Assembly (NCBI GenBank): GCA_029212785.1
Contig: JARGOG010000021.1
Coordinates: 1 to 64,000, forward strand
Direction: 5' to 3'
Source of the DNA: Thalassobaculaceae bacterium
GTDB taxonomy: Bacteria > Pseudomonadota > Alphaproteobacteria > Thalassobaculales > Thalassobaculaceae
DNA: 64,000 bases
The position numbers and the translations under genes are program-made. The notes under the pieces are model-generated. The model was not told the origin of the DNA. It worked only from the letters and a program-made list of their open reading frames with translations, and ran no database searches. Of this stretch, positions 35,926 through 45,208 are shown piece after piece (positions within the stretch are counted from its first letter, which is position 1; each line of letters opens with the position of its first letter).

Positions 35926-37350
35926 ATGAGCGAGACGGTGCAGGCGGATATCTGCGTGATCGGTGCCGGCGCGGGCGGTCTATCGGTCGCGGCCGGCGCC
36001 TCGCAGATGGGCGCGAGCGTCGTCCTCTTCGAAAAGGGGGCGATGGGGGGCGACTGCCTGAATGTCGGCTGCGTGCCGTCCAAGGCACTGCTCGCCGCCG
36101 GCCATGCCGCCCACGGCGCCGAACACGCCGCGCGCTTCGGCGTCGATGCCGAGGTCCACACCATCGACTGGGCGCGAGTCCGCGAGCATGTGCAGGGGGT
36201 GGTGGCCGAGATCGCGCCGATGGATTCCGTCGAACGCTATACCGGTTTCGGAGTGCGCGTGATCCAGGCCGAAGCGCGGTTCTCCGGTCCGCGCACGGTT
36301 GAAGGCGGCGACGTGAAGGTGGAGGCGAAATACGTCGTCATCGCCACCGGATCGACACCCGCGGTGCCGCCGATTCCGGGGCTGGATACCGTGCCGTTCC
36401 TGACCAACGAGACGATCTTCGATCTTACGGAGCGACCGCGCCGTCTGCTGGTGCTGGGCGGCGGGCCGATCGGCTGCGAGCTGGCTCAGGCCCATGCGCG
36501 CCTCGGTTGCGAGGTGGTGCTGGTCGAGGCCGCCCGCCTGCTCGGCCATGAGGACGAAGAGGCGGCGGAGGTGGTCCGTCTGGCGCTGCGGCGGGACGGT
36601 GTGGAGATCCACGAGGGGGCGGCGGCGGTGCATGCCGGCCCGACCAGGGACGGCATTGCGCTCACCCTCGATGGCGAGGGCGGAGAGACGGTGCTGACCG
36701 GCAGCCATCTTCTGGTCGCGGTCGGCCGGCGGGTCGGATTCGAAGGGCTCGACCTCGACCGCGCCGGCGTCGAAACCGACGAACGCGGGCGGCTGAGAGT
36801 GGATGCGCGGTTGCGCACGACCAACAAGCGGGTCTTCGCCGTCGGCGACGCGGCGGGCGGCGCGCAATTCACCCACCTCGCCGGATTCCATGCCGGCATC
36901 GTCATTCGCAATGCCTTGTTCTGGCTGCCGGCCAAGGCGGAGGTCATTCTGCCGCGGGTCACCTATACCGCGCCGGAACTGGCCAGTGTCGGCGCGGACG
37001 AAGCGACCCTGCGGGGCCGCGGCGAGGCGTTCGAGGTCCTGCGCTGGCCCTTCGCGGAGAACGATCGGGCCATGGCCGAGCGCGACATTGTGGGATTCAC
37101 CAAACTTTACGTCTCGCCAAAGGGTCGTATTCTGGGCGCGGTTGTGGTTGGCACGGAGGCTGGAGAGATCGTTTCGCTGTACACCCTGGCGGTCGCCAAG
37201 AAGCTCAAGGTCTCGGACATCGCGGGCCTCGTCGTGCCGTACCCGACGCGCAGCGAAGTGGTGAAGCGGGCCGCCGGCAGTTGGTATGTGCCGAAGCTGT
37301 TCTCCACTCGCACCCGTCGCATCGTGCGCTTCCTGATGCGGTTCGCCTGA
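35926..37350 (+). CDS. Mercuric-reductase-like pyridine nucleotide-disulfide oxidoreductase
   Basis: 474-residue FAD/NAD(P) flavoprotein. FAD-binding CVIGAGAGGLSVAAGAS, redox pair Cys44/Cys49 in GGDCLNVGCVPSKALL, NAD(P) site LVLGGGPIGCELAQAHARLGCEVVLVE and second FAD segment VFAVGDAAGGAQFTHLAGF. The dimer domain is present, but the usual catalytic His of the C-terminal HPTxxE motif is replaced: the sequence is VPYPTRSEVVKRA, with Tyr439 where His would be. There is no N-terminal heavy-metal domain and no C-terminal vicinal Cys pair, so mercuric reductase activity is unlikely. The ATG at 35926 begins the conserved domain. Partner of the TVP38 protein upstream. Confidence 0.88.
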   Translation: MSETVQADICVIGAGAGGLSVAAGASQMGASVVLFEKGAMGGDCLNVGCVPSKALLAAGHAAHGAEHAARFGVDAEVHTIDWARVREHVQGVVAEIAPMDSVERYTGFGVRVIQAEARFSGPRTVEGGDVKVEAKYVVIATGSTPAVPPIPGLDTVPFLTNETIFDLTERPRRLLVLGGGPIGCELAQAHARLGCEVVLVEAARLLGHEDEEAAEVVRLALRRDGVEIHEGAAAVHAGPTRDGIALTLDGEGGETVLTGSHLLVAVGRRVGFEGLDLDRAGVETDERGRLRVDARLRTTNKRVFAVGDAAGGAQFTHLAGFHAGIVIRNALFWLPAKAEVILPRVTYTAPELASVGADEATLRGRGEAFEVLRWPFAENDRAMAERDIVGFTKLYVSPKGRILGAVVVGTEAGEIVSLYTLAVAKKLKVSDIAGLVVPYPTRSEVVKRAAGSWYVPKLFSTRTRRIVRFLMRFA

Positions 37351-37369
37351 TTCTCGGGCGGGTAGGTCG

Positions 37370-38734
37370 ATGCGCTCGCTTTCCTTTCGGGTTCTGTGCC
37401 TGACCATCTTCTTCGTGATGGTCTCGGAGGTGATGATCTACACCCCGTCGATCGCACGATTTCGCCTGACCTATCTGACCGAGAAGATGGACAAGGCGCA
37501 TCTGGCGGCGATGGCCATCGACGGCTCGCCGGACCGGATCATCAGCCAGGAACTGACGTTCGAACTGCTGGACCACGTCGGCGCCTATGAGATCGTCGTC
37601 ACCGGCCCGGACGGTGACACCCGGTCGCTCAGCCGGCCGATGCGTCCGCCGGGTGAGGTGCAGATCTCGCTGTACTCCCCGATGGCGATGGAACTGGTTT
37701 TCGACGCGTTCGACGCGCTGTTTCAGACCGGAAACCGGATTTTGCGGGTGACCGGCCCGGCGCCGATGGAATCGGCGGCGACCGTCACGGTGACGCTTGA
37801 TGAGTTTCCGCTGCGCGCGGTGATGTACGACTACTCCTGGCGCATCCTGACCCTGTCGGTGCTGATTTCGGTTTTCACCGCCGCCCTGGTTTTCGTCAGC
37901 CTGCGTTGGCTCCTGGTGCGCCCGCTGGAGCGCATCACCGGCAGTCTCGTCGCCTTCCGTAAACGCCCCGAGGACCGCTCGACGGATCTTGACGACCGGG
38001 CCCGACGGGATGAGATCGGCGTTGCCCTGCGCGAACTCGGGCTCATGAAGGAGGAGATGCGGGCCGCGCTTCGCCAGCGCACGCGGCTGGCGGCGCTTGG
38101 CACGGCGGTCAGCAAGATCAGCCACGATCTGCGCAACATGCTGGCCACGGCCACGCTGATCTCCGACCGGCTGTCGATGAGCCAGGATCCCGATGTGCAG
38201 AAAGTGACGCCGACCCTGGTGAAGGCGATCGACCGGGCGGCCGCTCTATGCTCGACCACGCTCAACTTCGCGCGCGAGACGCCGCCGCTGAAGCTGGCGC
38301 CGGTTCGTCTTGCCGAGATCGTGGCCGAACTCAACGCCGAACTCGTCGCTCCCGCAGACGGGGCGTTCCGGATCGTGCTGTCCGAGGACGCGGATTTCGT
38401 CCTGCAGGCCGATCGCGATCAGATGTACCGGGTGTTCGCCAACATTGCCTCCAATGCGGTCAATGCCGGTGCCGACACCCTGCGGCTCGTGGTGCGTGAG
38501 GAGGGGGGGCGCTTGCTGGTGGATATCGTCGATAACGGACCCGGTATCCCGGAGGAGGGACGCGGCCGCCTGTTCCAACCGTTCCAGTTTTCCAGCCGCC
38601 GGGACGGGACCGGCCTCGGCCTCACCATCGCCCGAGACCTCGTCCAGGCCCATGGCGGAACGTTGACGCTGGAGCGCACGGGCGCGAGCGGGTCGACCTT
38701 CCGGGTGAATGTGCCTCTGCGCGCCACCGCTTGA
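37370..38734 (+). CDS. Transmembrane sensor histidine kinase
   Basis: 454 residues. TM1 about residues 5-25 (FRVLCLTIFFVMVSEVMIY), a periplasmic part of about 130 residues, TM2 (WRILTLSVLISVFTAALVFVSL), then a HAMP-like linker (LVRPLERITGSLVAFRKRPED) and a kinase core. The phospho-acceptor His is in SKISHDLRNMLATATLI near residue 250. HATPase boxes: NIASNAVNAGADTL, IVDNGPGIPE and GTGLGLTIARDLVQAHGG. No response regulator is near, so it is an orphan kinase. It starts 19 bases after the flavoprotein gene and may share its transcript. Confidence 0.9.
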   Translation: MRSLSFRVLCLTIFFVMVSEVMIYTPSIARFRLTYLTEKMDKAHLAAMAIDGSPDRIISQELTFELLDHVGAYEIVVTGPDGDTRSLSRPMRPPGEVQISLYSPMAMELVFDAFDALFQTGNRILRVTGPAPMESAATVTVTLDEFPLRAVMYDYSWRILTLSVLISVFTAALVFVSLRWLLVRPLERITGSLVAFRKRPEDRSTDLDDRARRDEIGVALRELGLMKEEMRAALRQRTRLAALGTAVSKISHDLRNMLATATLISDRLSMSQDPDVQKVTPTLVKAIDRAAALCSTTLNFARETPPLKLAPVRLAEIVAELNAELVAPADGAFRIVLSEDADFVLQADRDQMYRVFANIASNAVNAGADTLRLVVREEGGRLLVDIVDNGPGIPEEGRGRLFQPFQFSSRRDGTGLGLTIARDLVQAHGGTLTLERTGASGSTFRVNVPLRATA

Positions 38735-38992
38735 CGGTTCCGGCCTGAGCAGATTTTGCTTTGCCGGGTTTCGCATGTGCGGTGTAGCCTTTGGCCAAAC
38801 CGGCGGGCGGCCTCGGTCCCAAGCCGGCAATGGTGGGGCGGGCCCGCGCGGCCAAGATTCGTTGTGGTACGCCGAGCATCACTCTCGCGCCGCTGGTAGA
38901 CCGGCCGGCTCCGAAACGGGAGCGGCGAAGATTTCGGTGCCCGACCGTTTCCGACCCAGCGGTCGAAGCGTCAGGACCATTGGTGAAGGCCT

Positions 38993-39901
38993 ATGTCGAG
39001 AACGGTGGGAAAATCGGAGAACGACCTGGCTGGTGCGTATGATCCGGCGCTGTCGTTGAATCTGGACGGTGACGACGAGGCTGATGTCGAGATCGTCTCC
39101 GATCTGGAGACTCTGTCGGCATTTCTGGATGAGTGGCGCGAGGACGGGTGTTCGGTCGGGCTCGTTCCGATCCTGGGCGAGGCCCATGTCGGTCATCTGA
39201 TGCTGTTGGCATTGGCGGCGCGGGAATGCGACCGCGTGGTGGTCGCGGCGGGCCCTCGCGCGGAAATCCTGACCGATCCGGTCGGTCGCACCCTGCTGTC
39301 GCGCAACGGTGCGGATATTCTCTATCTGACGCCGACGGACGTGGATCCGGTGACGGTCGAAACGCTGCCGGGATTCGCCGAATCCATGGAAGGGACGTTC
39401 GGCCGCCTGTCCCTGACCGCGGCGGTCGGCAGGATCGAGCGTCTGGTCGAACTGATCGTGCCGAACCGATTGTATCAGAGCGGCGCGGTGTTCCAGCGCG
39501 CCTGTGTCCTGGCATCCCGGCTGGCGGGGCGTCCGGGGGCACCGCTGGTCCGGGTTGTCGATGCCGCGCGCGGGCCGGGTGGGATCACGCCAGTCGCCGA
39601 GATCGATCGGTTGGACGAGGCCGGGCGCGAGCGGGTCGCCAGTCTCAGCCGCATCATCGGCCGCATGGCCGGCCGGCTCGCCGACGGAGTCAGTACTCCG
39701 GCCGGTGAGGTTGCCTGGGGGCTGGATGCGTTGACCTCGGCGGAGTTCGACGGGATCGACTATCTCGAAGTGCGCAATCCGAAGACCCTGGCGCCGGTCG
39801 AGCGCGCCGGCGCGCCGGCGCGGGTCTTCGTCGCCGTCAGGATCGGCGATCTGCGCTTCGTCGACAGTGTGCCGGTCAGGTCGCCGGACGCAGACCGATG
39901 A
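38993..39901 (+). CDS. Degenerate pantothenate synthetase (PanC)-like protein
   Basis: 302 residues that align by eye to PanC along their length: [18 protein letters not shown] (residues 55-72) corresponds to the VPTMGxLHxGHLxL nucleotide loop, with the two His kept; [11 protein letters not shown] and GADILYLTP match the following strands; [20 protein letters not shown] and [19 protein letters not shown] match the C-terminal domain. The ATP/pantoate motifs are lost: FGEKDxQQ reads QSGAVFQRA, and neither HFRGV nor SSRN is found. It therefore probably does not make pantothenate. Convergent with gpt, overlapping it by 26 bases. Upstream 38735-38992 shows no gene I can support. Confidence 0.72.
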   Translation: MSRTVGKSENDLAGAYDPALSLNLDGDDEADVEIVSDLETLSAFLDEWREDGCSVGLVPILGEAHVGHLMLLALAARECDRVVVAAGPRAEILTDPVGRTLLSRNGADILYLTPTDVDPVTVETLPGFAESMEGTFGRLSLTAAVGRIERLVELIVPNRLYQSGAVFQRACVLASRLAGRPGAPLVRVVDAARGPGGITPVAEIDRLDEAGRERVASLSRIIGRMAGRLADGVSTPAGEVAWGLDALTSAEFDGIDYLEVRNPKTLAPVERAGAPARVFVAVRIGDLRFVDSVPVRSPDADR

Positions 39902-40382
39902 TCGGATCGACCGGCCGCGGCTCGGTATCCCAGGGGAAATAGATCCAGGTGTCCTGGCTCACTTCGGTGACGAAGGTGTCGACCAGCGGCTTGCCGGCCG
40001 GCTTGGCGTAGATCGTCGCGAAATGCGCCTTCGGCAGCATGGCGCGCACGACTTTCGCGGTCTCGCCGGTATCGACCAGATCGTCGACGATCAGCCAGCC
40101 GGCGCCGTCGTTGGTCAGAGACGGTGGCTTGACGACGTTGAGCGCGCCGCGCGGGCCGTCATAGCCCGCGTAGCTCGACACGCCGATGGTGTCGATCAGG
40201 CGCAGCTCAAGCTCGCGGGCGACGATCGCGGCCGGCACCAGACCGCCACGGGTGATGCCGATGATGCCCTCGAAAGGACCAAAATCCAGCAACCGCCAGG
40301 CCAATGCGCGCCCGGTACGGTGCAGTTCCTCCCAGGAGACCGGAAACGACCGCCGGTGCCCGTCATCGTCGCTTGCGTCCAT
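39876..40382 (-). CDS. gpt: Xanthine-guanine phosphoribosyltransferase
   Basis: 168-residue purine salvage enzyme using PRPP. PRPP-binding site [22 protein letters not shown], a [17 protein letters not shown] loop and a C-terminal [10 protein letters not shown] that is characteristic of bacterial Gpt (purine-stacking Trp). The ATG at 40382 has GGAGG about nine bases upstream; an upstream ATG at 40406 is less likely. The lack of an N-terminal extension fits the family. Single gene, convergent with the PanC-like gene. Confidence 0.9.
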   Translation of the reverse strand: MDASDDDGHRRSFPVSWEELHRTGRALAWRLLDFGPFEGIIGITRGGLVPAAIVARELELRLIDTIGVSSYAGYDGPRGALNVVKPPSLTNDGAGWLIVDDLVDTGETAKVVRAMLPKAHFATIYAKPAGKPLVDTFVTEVSQDTWIYFPWDTEPRPVDPIIGLRPAT

Positions 40383-40522
40383 GTTCGATTGCCTCCGCGC
40401 GCCCATGTGGATCTCCCCGGGCTATAGCGGCCCGGTGCTGCCCTGGCAATCGGCGAGGTGTCCGGGCGACCTTATCATCGGGCGGCCTGTCTTCGGGGCG
40501 CCGGTCTTCGGTCGGATCGCCG

Positions 40523-40972
40523 TCAGGAGGTGCGGTCGGGCAGGGTTTCCAGAACCACGCCGTCGATCTTCCAACTGCCGTCCGGTTGTTGCTCCATGAA
40601 GTAGAGCGCGCGCCGGGCGATGCCGTCGGGCCCGACGACGAAGACCGGCTGGGTCGGGTGCCCGTTCAGGGTGGTCGCCTCTTCGAACTCGAAGACCTGG
40701 GGACGGGCGACCGCCACATAGTCGCCCATCACCATGGAGCGGAACTGCTCGCTGCTGCCGAACAGGGCGTGGATGCTGGGGGAGGCATAGGAGAAAGCCC
40801 TGTCCCAGGCGTCGGCGCGGAACGCATCGACCTGGGCGGAGATCACGCCGCGGAAGGCGGCCGCCTCTTCCGCAGTCTGAGCCGCCGCCGGTGCGGTCAG
40901 CACGAACAGCGCGACGACCGCCGCGGCGATCCTCGGGATCAGGATTGGAATCGGGACAGCAGTCCGTGTCAT
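40523..40972 (-). CDS. Exported DUF4864 family protein
   Basis: 149 residues with an N-terminal signal sequence (IPRIAAAVVALFVLTAPAAAQ) and a DUF4864 domain: VISAQVDAFRADAWDRAFSYASPSIHALFGSSEQFRSMV, then YFMEQQPDGSWKIDGVVLE, a fold related to the NTF2/SnoaL type. ATG 40972 has GGAGG at a 6-base distance; an upstream ATG at 41020 is not supported. Periplasmic protein, function unknown. It runs leftwards between gpt and a lipoprotein gene. Confidence 0.83.
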   Translation of the reverse strand: MTRTAVPIPILIPRIAAAVVALFVLTAPAAAQTAEEAAAFRGVISAQVDAFRADAWDRAFSYASPSIHALFGSSEQFRSMVMGDYVAVARPQVFEFEEATTLNGHPTQPVFVVGPDGIARRALYFMEQQPDGSWKIDGVVLETLPDRTS

Positions 40973-41101
40973 TGGCCACCTCCGTCGCTCTCTACGACAG
41001 ACAGGACCCACTCGGATCACCCGGAAACCGGCGCGATCGACACGGCGGGGGCTGACCTCTGGCCCTCCAACCGACCACCCGCATCGACCGGTACAGACCG
41101 A

Positions 41102-42271
41102 TCAGCGGACGTAGATGCGCACCTCGTTGGTCCGTGCGTCCGGCGCCGACTGGGCCGAGAGCGCGACGCGGCCCGGCGGCAGACCCATTTCCTGCAGGCT
41201 GCGGAACACGGTCTGGGCGTTGCGCTTGGCCTGGTTGGCGTTGAGCGCGGCGCGACCCTGATTGGTGGATTGCGGGCTGACGGCGATGACGTCGAAGATC
41301 GCCTCCGGGCGGGTCTCGAGCGCGCGGCGGACGGCGCTGTACAGCGGCTGTTCGTACTCGACGCCCGGGCGGTCGAAGCGGATCACCACCAGCGGGCGAC
41401 GACCGGCGAGGCCGGCGCTGGACGGTGCCGGAAAGCTGGCGCCGCCGGCGGCCGCGGCCTGCGCGGTACCACCGCCGAAGGAGCGGTTGGCCAGGCTGGT
41501 GCCGAACAGTTCACCGTTCTTGATCGCCACGGCCATGGTGTTCAGGTCGTTGCGCTCGTTCGCGGCATAGGAGCTCTGGCGGCGGATGTCGTCGCTCAAC
41601 TCGGTCAGCAGGCGGTCGATCAGCACGACGGTCTGGTTGGTTTCGTCCTCGAGCACCGATAGCTGCTCGTGATCGGCTTCAACGGCGCCGGACAGGCCAT
41701 AGGCGGCGCGCACGGATTCGAGCAGATAAGTCGACAGCGCGGCGTCGGCGGAAACCCGATTGGCCAGCGCGTTCATGTTGGAGATGTCGGTATTCACCTG
41801 CTCCAGCTGGCGCTGGGCGCTGTTCCACTGGTCGACGAGCTGCGGGTTGCCCGGCGTGGTGCCGATCTGCAGCCGCGATTCGATCCCGGCAACGGTCTGA
41901 TGATAGGTCAGGGCATTCTGCGCGGTCGTGCCCCGCAGCGACTGCAGGGTGCCGTTGTGGCCCCGGATGCTGTCCTGCAGGCGGACCAGATCGCCGCGGA
42001 GCTGCTGCACCTTTTCGCCGACGAAAGTGCCGGTCGGCTGCATCGGCGCCGGCGCGCGTACCTCGAAATTGGTGCTGCCGAGCGGCGGCGGGCCACCGAT
42101 CAGCGGTGAGCCTGAGCGTTCGCCTGCGGACGGCTGAATGGCCACCGTCTCGGCCGGCGGAGCGTCAGCACTCGGCGCCTCTCCGGTGAGAGACGGCCAC
42201 AGCGAATCACTGCTGAACGAGCACCCCGCCAGAGCGAGTACGCCGGCACTGACAACGGCCAGGCGGCGCAT
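41102..42271 (-). CDS. Lipoprotein with coiled coil and OmpA-like C-terminal domain
   Basis: 389 residues. Lipobox MRRLAVVSAGVLALAGCSFSS, lipidated Cys at residue 17. After a Pro-rich stretch a long helical, Gln/Leu-rich region follows (VQQLRGDLVRLQDSIRGHN to LLTELSDDIRRQSSYAANERND), likely a coiled coil. The C-terminus LVVIRFDRPGVEYEQPLYSAVRRALETRPEAIFDVIAV with ANQAKRNAQTVFRSLQEMGLP resembles an OmpA-type peptidoglycan-binding fold. I chose the ATG at 42271 because it creates the lipobox; the frame is open 177 bases further upstream but has no signal there. Probably links the membrane and the cell wall. Confidence 0.75.
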   Translation of the reverse strand: MRRLAVVSAGVLALAGCSFSSDSLWPSLTGEAPSADAPPAETVAIQPSAGERSGSPLIGGPPPLGSTNFEVRAPAPMQPTGTFVGEKVQQLRGDLVRLQDSIRGHNGTLQSLRGTTAQNALTYHQTVAGIESRLQIGTTPGNPQLVDQWNSAQRQLEQVNTDISNMNALANRVSADAALSTYLLESVRAAYGLSGAVEADHEQLSVLEDETNQTVVLIDRLLTELSDDIRRQSSYAANERNDLNTMAVAIKNGELFGTSLANRSFGGGTAQAAAAGGASFPAPSSAGLAGRRPLVVIRFDRPGVEYEQPLYSAVRRALETRPEAIFDVIAVSPQSTNQGRAALNANQAKRNAQTVFRSLQEMGLPPGRVALSAQSAPDARTNEVRIYVR

Positions 42272-42587
42272 GGAGTCGAACGATCCGATCACCGCGTCAT
42301 CCCTTTTTATTCCCAACCCGGACCCCCGAAGGACACGTGCCACTCCCCCTCGCGGCCGGACGCGTCCATGATGCGATGCGCGGTGTCGGAGCCTTTGAAA
42401 TATCTCTTCCGAGAATTCCGTTGGCGATAGTCCTTCGACCTCGCTCACAAATCAGTGCTGGGATACTACTTAAACCACGGAATCCGAACAAGTTCTTTTG
42501 CCCCGAGGTTTTTCGTATCAGGCCCCTTGCCAAGCGGGAGGGGTTTGAGTAGTTTGCGCCGCCTTCGGGGGGTGCCCCCGCAAATAT
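42272..42587. other. Intergenic region between the lipoprotein gene and tRNA-Arg
   Basis: 316 bases. It contains leader sequence for the leftward lipoprotein gene (an in-frame extension up to 42448 has no ribosome site) and, in the right part, an AT-richer stretch followed by the tRNA promoter candidate at 42527-42555. A small G-run/C-run hairpin (42566-42580) lies between that promoter and the tRNA. No other gene is apparent. Confidence 0.5.
42527..42555 (+). promoter_or_regulatory. Candidate promoter for tRNA-Arg
   Basis: TTGCCA at 42527-42532 and TAGTTT at 42550-42555 with a 17-base spacer. Transcription would start near 42562, about 26 bases before the tRNA, a usual leader length for a precursor trimmed by RNase P. 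The -10 box is weak, so this is tentative. Confidence 0.4.
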
Positions 42588-42664
42588 GCGCCCGTAGCTC
42601 AACTGGATAGAGCACCTGACTACGGATCAGGAGGTTGGGAGTTCGAATCTTCCCGGGCGCGCCA
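42588..42664 (+). tRNA. tRNA-Arg(ACG)
   Basis: 77 bases including encoded CCA. The acceptor stem GCGCCCG (42588-42594) pairs with CGGGCGC (42654-42660). The D arm holds AGCTCAACTGGATAGAGC. The anticodon arm is CCTGA / CTACGGA / TCAGG with anticodon ACG, and the T arm contains GTTCGAATC. The A at position 34 would be edited to inosine by TadA to read CGN codons. No sign of a truncated copy or integrase next to it. Confidence 0.95.
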
Positions 42665-42773
42665 TTTCTCCTTTCTGACATCTCCGGTTCACGGTAACGG
42701 CTGCGCGAAATCCTCCTCGCGCCGGGCCTCTCATTGCGCGAATCGGCGGGCAACTCCCGGCCGGCCGGCACGC

Positions 42774-42802
42774 TTGACCCCTTATCTAGCACCCGCCATG
42801 AT
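42774..42802 (+). promoter_or_regulatory. Candidate promoter of the branched-chain amino acid ABC operon
   Basis: TTGACC (42774-42779), a 17-base spacer and CATGAT (42797-42802), a reasonable -35/-10 pair about 65 bases before the substrate-binding-protein start. Just downstream an imperfect direct repeat (GCGGACTGTC and GCCGCACTGTC) lies in the leader and might be a regulatory site. Confidence 0.4.
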
Positions 42803-42866
42803 TTCCTAGACAGCGGACTGTCGCAGCTAAAAAGCGGTGGCCGCACTGTCCCAAAGGGAGGAAGAC

Positions 42867-44117
42867 ATGTCCGTTACCCGTAGGGCGGCGGTTGCCGCCA
42901 CGCTCGGTCTCGCGCTGGCGATGTCCGCTGGCGCGCAGGCCGCTGATTCCATCAAGATCGCCTTCATCGACCCGCTTTCCGGACCGTTCGCCACCACCGG
43001 CGAATCGGGGCTGCGGTCTTTCGAGTTCGCCGCCGACGTACTCGTCAATCATAAGGGGGGCGTACTTGGCGGCCGGATGTTCGAGATCGTGCCGCTCGAC
43101 AACAAGATCAGTCCGAAGGAGAGCCTGATCCAGCTCAAGCGGGCGATCAGCGACGGCATTCAGTACATCGTCCAGGGCAATTCCTCGGGCGTGGCGAACG
43201 CTCTGACCGATGCCGTCGAGAAGCACAACAAGCGCAATCCCGATCAACGCATGCTGTTTCTGAACTACTCGGCGGTCGATCCGGCGCTGACCAATGAGAA
43301 GTGCAATTTCTGGCACTTCCGGTTCGACGCCAACGCCGACATCAAGATGGACGCGCTGACGGATGCCATCGCCGAGGATCAGGGCATCAAGAAGGTCTAC
43401 ATCATCGGCCAGGACTACAGCTTCGGTAAGGCCGTCGCCGCCGCCGCCGTCGACATGCTCGCCGAGAAACGACCGGATATCGAGATCGTCGGCAACGAAT
43501 TGCATCCGATCGGCAAGGTGAAGGACTTCACCCCCTATGCCACCAAGATCAAGTCATCGGGGGCCCAGGCGGTGATCACCGGCAACTGGGGTGCGGACAT
43601 GGTCGGCCTCGGCAAGGCGATCATCGAGGCCGGCGTGGATGCGCCGATCTACACCTATTACGGCGCCCATGACGGCATCACCGCGACGTTCGGCGAGCTC
43701 GGCGAGGGCATCATCCGCTCGATCCGCGAAGGCACGCTCAACCCGCCGACGCCGGAGTTCAAGGCGCTGAACGACGCGTTCAAGGCGAAGTATCCGGACA
43801 ACGACATCAACCAGCCGCGCATCTTCAACACGATCGCGATGCTGGCGATGGCGATCGAGAAGGCGGGCACGACCGACCCGGTGAAAGTCGCCTATGCTCT
43901 CGAAGGCATGGAGTACGACACCATCATGGGGGGCAAGGTTTGGATGCGGCCCTCCGACCACCAGGCCATCCAGGATGTCCATATCTCGGTGCATACCAAC
44001 AAGGACATCGTCGTCGACGCCGACAATTCCGGCTACGGCCTGAAGGACGAGAAGACCGTCACCATGGCCGGCAAGGACAGTCCGACCAGCTGCGAGATGA
44101 CGCGGCCGGACGCCTGA
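42867..44117 (+). CDS. Branched-chain amino acid type ABC transporter, substrate-binding protein
   Basis: 416-residue periplasmic binding protein of the LivJ/LivK type. The signal peptide is MSVTRRAAVAATLGLALAMSAGAQA. The fold start IKIAFIDPLSGPFATTGESGLRSFEFAADVL, KVYIIGQDYSFGKAVAAAAVDML and VITGNWGADMVGLGKAIIEAGVD are typical. The ATG at 42867 follows GGGAGGAA. It leads a five-gene operon with permeases and ATPases; 140 bases separate it from the first permease gene. The ligand may be an amino acid, amide or aromatic acid; urea is possible because a urease is nearby, but UrtA motifs are not evident. Confidence 0.92.
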   Translation: MSVTRRAAVAATLGLALAMSAGAQAADSIKIAFIDPLSGPFATTGESGLRSFEFAADVLVNHKGGVLGGRMFEIVPLDNKISPKESLIQLKRAISDGIQYIVQGNSSGVANALTDAVEKHNKRNPDQRMLFLNYSAVDPALTNEKCNFWHFRFDANADIKMDALTDAIAEDQGIKKVYIIGQDYSFGKAVAAAAVDMLAEKRPDIEIVGNELHPIGKVKDFTPYATKIKSSGAQAVITGNWGADMVGLGKAIIEAGVDAPIYTYYGAHDGITATFGELGEGIIRSIREGTLNPPTPEFKALNDAFKAKYPDNDINQPRIFNTIAMLAMAIEKAGTTDPVKVAYALEGMEYDTIMGGKVWMRPSDHQAIQDVHISVHTNKDIVVDADNSGYGLKDEKTVTMAGKDSPTSCEMTRPDA

Positions 44118-44257
44118 TCGCGGTGATCCGCGCGGCGCCGGGCGGCAGGCTCCGGGGAAGACCCGGGGCGGCCGTCGGCGCCACGCATCACACATCGTGA
44201 CGGCGACCGGGAACCGATGGCCCGGACGGGGCGGCCCGGAAACGACGGAATGACTCC

Positions 44258-45208
44258 ATGACCGAACTGGTGATTTTCTCGCTGCTGAACGGGCTGGTTA
44301 CGGGCCTGCTGCTGTTCATGCTGTCGAGCGGGCTCACGCTGATCTTCAGCATGATGGGCGTGCTCAACTTCGCCCATGCCAGCTTCTACATGCTGGGGGC
44401 CTATTTCGCGTACACGATCTCCTCATATATCGGCTTCTGGCCGGGGCTGATCGTCGCCCCGCTGCTGGTCGGGCTCGCCGGCGCCCTGGTCGAGCGCTAC
44501 GGCCTGCGCCATGTGCACCGCCACGGGCACGTGGCCGAACTGATCTTCACCTTCGGCCTCGCCTTTCTGATCGAGGAGATCGTCCAGTTTTTCTGGGGCA
44601 GGGCGACCAAGGATTATTCCGAACCGGAACTGCTGCACTTCCCGCTGTTCACGCTCTATGGCCAGAACTTCCCGGCCTATAAGGCGTTCATGATCCTGAT
44701 TTCGATCGGGATCTTCATAGGCCTCTTCACCGTGCTGAGCCGCTCGCGGATCGGGCTGATCATCCAGGCGGCGATCACCCACCCGCACACGGTCTCCAAC
44801 CTCGGCCACAACGTGCCGCTGGTGTTCATGGGCGTGTTCGGGGTGGGCTCGGCGCTGGCCGGGCTGGCGGGCGTGATCGCCGGACCGGCGCTCGGCACCT
44901 TCCCGGGCATGGCCTTCGTGCTCGGCTCGATCGTCTTCGTGGTGATCGTGGTCGGCGGGCTCGGCTCGCTGCCGGGGGCCTTCGTCGCCTCGCTGCTGAT
45001 CGGCTGGCTGCAGACCTTCGCCATCGCGCTCGACTGGTCGGTCAACGACCTGCTCGACATCCTGGGCGTCAGCTTCGACGCCGACCATGTGCTGCGCGAT
45101 CTCTGGACCCTGTCGTTGCCGCAGGTCGCGCCGATTCTGCCGTACATCCTGCTGATCCTGATCCTGATCTTCCGCCCGACCGGGCTCATGGGGAAACGCG
45201 AGACATGA
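44258..45208 (+). CDS. livH: Branched-chain amino acid type ABC transporter permease (LivH)
   Basis: 316-residue inner-membrane permease with about eight hydrophobic segments and the LivH fingerprints: LLNGLVTGLLLFMLSSGLTLIFSMMGVLNFAHASFYMLGAY (the 'LNFAHG' loop), SRIGLIIQAAITHP and the EAA-like ATPase-contact region. PGMAFVLGSIVFVVIVVGGLGSLPGAFVASLLIGW is the usual C-terminal half. It overlaps the next permease gene by 4 bases. Pairs with the LivM subunit in the membrane. Confidence 0.93.
   Translation: MTELVIFSLLNGLVTGLLLFMLSSGLTLIFSMMGVLNFAHASFYMLGAYFAYTISSYIGFWPGLIVAPLLVGLAGALVERYGLRHVHRHGHVAELIFTFGLAFLIEEIVQFFWGRATKDYSEPELLHFPLFTLYGQNFPAYKAFMILISIGIFIGLFTVLSRSRIGLIIQAAITHPHTVSNLGHNVPLVFMGVFGVGSALAGLAGVIAGPALGTFPGMAFVLGSIVFVVIVVGGLGSLPGAFVASLLIGWLQTFAIALDWSVNDLLDILGVSFDADHVLRDLWTLSLPQVAPILPYILLILILIFRPTGLMGKRET

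Noticed and set aside
38791-39042. 83-residue frame between the histidine kinase and the PanC-like gene
   Set aside because: TTG start, no ribosome site, overlaps the PanC-like start and has no recognisable sequence.
42588-42664. tRNA-Arg as an attachment site for an integrated element
   Set aside because: No integrase gene or repeated 3' tRNA end is seen nearby; xerD is a housekeeping type and distant.
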